Assembly: GCF_003666245.1 (NCBI RefSeq)
Contig: NZ_MJLZ01000002.1
Coordinates: 62,001 to 126,000, forward strand
DNA from: Brenneria alni
Lineage (GTDB): Bacteria > Pseudomonadota > Gammaproteobacteria > Enterobacterales > Enterobacteriaceae
Length of the DNA: 64,000 bases
Direction: 5' to 3'
The notes beneath the pieces were generated by a model, which searched no databases, was not told where the DNA came from, and saw only the letters and a program-made list of their open reading frames with translations. This document shows, piece after piece, positions 61,971 through 64,000 of the stretch; position 1 is the first letter of the stretch; each line of letters opens with the position of its first letter. Position numbers and translations under genes: made by a program.

Positions 61971-64000
61971 TTATCGCGCTTTCGGCTTAAAACGCAGCAG
62001 GCGATTGGCGTTGCTGACGACGGTGATAGACGACAGCGCCATCGCGGCGCCTGCCACCACCGGGCTTAACAATGTTCCGGTCAGCGGATAGAGTAAGCCT
62101 GCCGCAATCGGGATACCCAGTGAGTTATACACAAAAGCGCCCAGCAGGTTCTGTTTCATATTGCGCAGCGTGGCGTTGGAAAGTTCCAACGCATCGGCCA
62201 CGCTGTGCAGGCTGTGGCGCATCAGCGTAATGGCCGCGGTTTCGATAGCGATATCACTGCCGCCGCCCATAGCGATCCCCACATCGGCCTGCGCCAGCGC
62301 CGGGGCATCATTGATACCGTCACCAATCATCGCCACGCGTTTTCCCTTTGCCTGAAGCGCCTTGATGGCCTCTGCTTTGCCATCCGGCAATACGCCGGCA
62401 ATCACCTGATCGATACCCGCCTCTTTGGCTACCGCTCTGGCGGTCAGCGGGTTATCACCGGTTAACATCACCAGTTGATAACCTTGCCGATGCAAGCGTT
62501 GCAGGGCAGTCACGCTATCTTCGCGCAGGGGATCGTGAATGGAGAACAGCGCGGCAATATGCCCGTCAGCCGCCAGTAATACTGGCGTGATGCCACGTTG
62601 CGCCTGTTCATTGATCAATGCTTCTGCCGCATCGATAGCAATCTGGTGCTGTTTCAGCAGCGCCGGGTTGCCGAGCAGCAACGATACGTCACCACTCTGT
62701 CCGCTGACGCCCAGACCGGGTAAGGTGCGGAACTGATTGATCGGCGCGAGGGTCAGGCCTTTCGCCCGACTGACGATCGATCTCGCCAGCGGATGGTTTG
62801 CCCCCTGTTCCAGCGAGGCCGCCCAGCATAGCGCCTGATGTTCTGTCACTGCGCCAAAGGTGTGCACCTCTATCACGCACGGCTGGCCTTCCGTCAGCGT
62901 GCCGGTTTTATCGAACACCAGAATATCCAGCTTGCTGGCCTGCTGTAAGGCATCGGCATCCCGTACCAACACGCCAAGTTCGGCCGCACGGCCTACCCCG
63001 GAAATAATCGACATCGGCGTGGCCAGCCCAAGTGCGCAAGGGCATGCGATAATCAGTACGGTGGTGGCGATCACCAGCGTGTAGACAATTTGCGGCGGCG
63101 GGCCGACAAAGAACCAGACAGCGCCGCTGATGATGGCGATAGCCACCACCACCGGCACAAACACGGCGGAAATGCGATCCGCCAGTTGGCCGATAGCCGG
63201 TTTACTGCTCTGCGCCTGCCTGACCAGACGGATGATGCGCGACAGCGTCGTCTGGTTGCCGATGGCGTCCGCACGAAACAACGCGCTGCCATCAGTAACC
63301 AGCGTACCGGCGTGCACCGCATTACCGCACGCTTTTTGCTGGGGCAGCGGCTCCCCGGTCAGCATCGCTTCATCTACCCACAATTCCCCCTGTAGGATCT
63401 CGCCGTCGACGGGAATACGGTCGCCGGTGGTCAGGCGTAAGGTCATGCCGGATTGTACATCAGACAGCGGCAGCGTTTTCTCTCCATCCTGAGTGATAAC
63501 GCGGGCGGTGGGCGGCGTGAGATCCAACAGTTTTTCCAGCGCACGTGACGAGCGCTGGCGGGCGCGCTGTTCCAGTGCGTGACCGAGGTTGATTAAACCG
63601 ATGATCATCGCGCTGGCTTCATAATAAAGATGGCGGGCGGGCATCGGAAACATATCTGGCCACAGATTGACGGTAATGGAATAGAGCCAGGCGGCGCCGG
63701 TGCCGAGTGCAATCAACGTATCCATTGTGGCGCCGCCATTCTTCAGGCTGCGCCAGGCGTTGCGGTAAAAATGGCCGCCGGCGAAAATCATGACGGCCAG
63801 CGTCAATGCGCCGATAACCAGCCACGGCGTGCGGCTTTCGGGCGTCAGCGTCATACTGCCGCCCATCACCCCCCACAGCATGAGCGGCACCCCCAGCAGC
63901 AGACCAAGCGCGGCTTGCCACTGAAAGCGCCGGATGCTTTGTTGTGCGGTTTGTTGCTGACGAGCGCGGCGTTGGTCTTCATCCTGAATGATTTCAGCAC
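61971..64000 (-). CDS. copA: Copper-exporting P1B-type ATPase CopA, 5' end outside window
   Basis: The window holds the C-terminal 676 or so residues. Visible are the membrane metal site CPC ([15 protein letters not shown]), the phosphorylation motif DKTGTLTEG, the nucleotide-binding [14 protein letters not shown] with the HP motif, and the hinge [16 protein letters not shown]. It exports Cu(I) from the cytoplasm. The frame continues without interruption to base 64000 (the linker after the metal-binding domains), so the gene is intact as far as seen. Confidence 0.96.
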   Translation of the reverse strand, partial: AEIIQDEDQRRARQQQTAQQSIRRFQWQAALGLLLGVPLMLWGVMGGSMTLTPESRTPWLVIGALTLAVMIFAGGHFYRNAWRSLKNGGATMDTLIALGTGAAWLYSITVNLWPDMFPMPARHLYYEASAMIIGLINLGHALEQRARQRSSRALEKLLDLTPPTARVITQDGEKTLPLSDVQSGMTLRLTTGDRIPVDGEILQGELWVDEAMLTGEPLPQQKACGNAVHAGTLVTDGSALFRADAIGNQTTLSRIIRLVRQAQSSKPAIGQLADRISAVFVPVVVAIAIISGAVWFFVGPPPQIVYTLVIATTVLIIACPCALGLATPMSIISGVGRAAELGVLVRDADALQQASKLDILVFDKTGTLTEGQPCVIEVHTFGAVTEHQALCWAASLEQGANHPLARSIVSRAKGLTLAPINQFRTLPGLGVSGQSGDVSLLLGNPALLKQHQIAIDAAEALINEQAQRGITPVLLAADGHIAALFSIHDPLREDSVTALQRLHRQGYQLVMLTGDNPLTARAVAKEAGIDQVIAGVLPDGKAEAIKALQAKGKRVAMIGDGINDAPALAQADVGIAMGGGSDIAIETAAITLMRHSLHSVADALELSNATLRNMKQNLLGAFVYNSLGIPIAAGLLYPLTGTLLSPVVAGAAMALSSITVVSNANRLLRFKPKAR

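Overview
The window is a chromosome segment of a gammaproteobacterium of the order Enterobacterales. Its backbone follows the order known from the 9-11 minute region of Escherichia coli (yajQ-yajR-cyoEDCBA-ampG-yajG-bolA-tig-clpPX-lon-hupB-ppiD-ybaV-queC-decR-mdlAB-glnK-amtB-tesB-ybaY-ybaZ-ffs-hha/tomB-acrBAR-rsmS-priC-ybaN-apt-dnaX-ybaB-recR-htpG-adk-hemH-ybaL-ushA). Proteins are close to E. coli but clearly diverged. Two genes look like type III secretion effectors with HrpL-type promoter boxes, and a ccdA/decR cysteine-degradation pair is present, so I infer a plant-associated member of Pectobacteriaceae or a relative (Brenneria-like). The genus is inference only.

Layout. 1-190: end of yajQ; 222-1586: yajR (MFS). 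1693-2457: an AT-rich island gene for a papain-fold (Tox-PL type) Cys/His/Asp protein with a good hrp box upstream. 2871-7667: cytochrome bo3 operon cyoABCDE. 8082-10207: ampG and yajG. 10533-20638: bolA and the proteostasis block tig-clpP-clpX-lon-hupB-ppiD-ybaV, with sigma-32 promoters before clpP and lon. 20784-23265: queC, ccdA and its divergent Lrp-type regulator. 23344-31260: mdlAB, the NtrC/sigma-54 driven glnK-amtB operon, tesB, ybaY, atl and 4.5S RNA. 31667-38561: hha/tomB, a zinc-independent L36 paralogue behind a Zur box, and acrAB/acrR with its operator. 38572-49772: replication, repair, nucleotide and chaperone genes (priC, apt, dnaX with a programmed frameshift, recR, htpG, adk, hemH, ybaL).

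The right third is accessory. After ushA come an AT-rich gap, a mosaic repeat made of consecutive small hairpins, and an NleD/HopH1/XopG-type zinc metalloprotease effector gene (52651-53295). Then follows a decayed 5-oxoproline-type locus: a headless NCS1 permease, a biotin carboxylase broken by a 19-bp tandem duplication, a frameshifted pxpA and a LysR gene with an internal deletion. Beyond it lie btsT (with a textbook BtsR box), yjiX, yjiA, ybaK, ybaP and copA, which runs off the right edge.

A dispersed intergenic repeat of about 128 bp with termini like TATACCC...GGGTATA occurs in three long copies plus fragments. One fragment abuts the first effector gene, one copy lies between the second effector gene and its candidate promoter, and one end fragment is read as part of the ccdA coding sequence. 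No tRNA, rRNA, CRISPR array or intact insertion sequence was seen.
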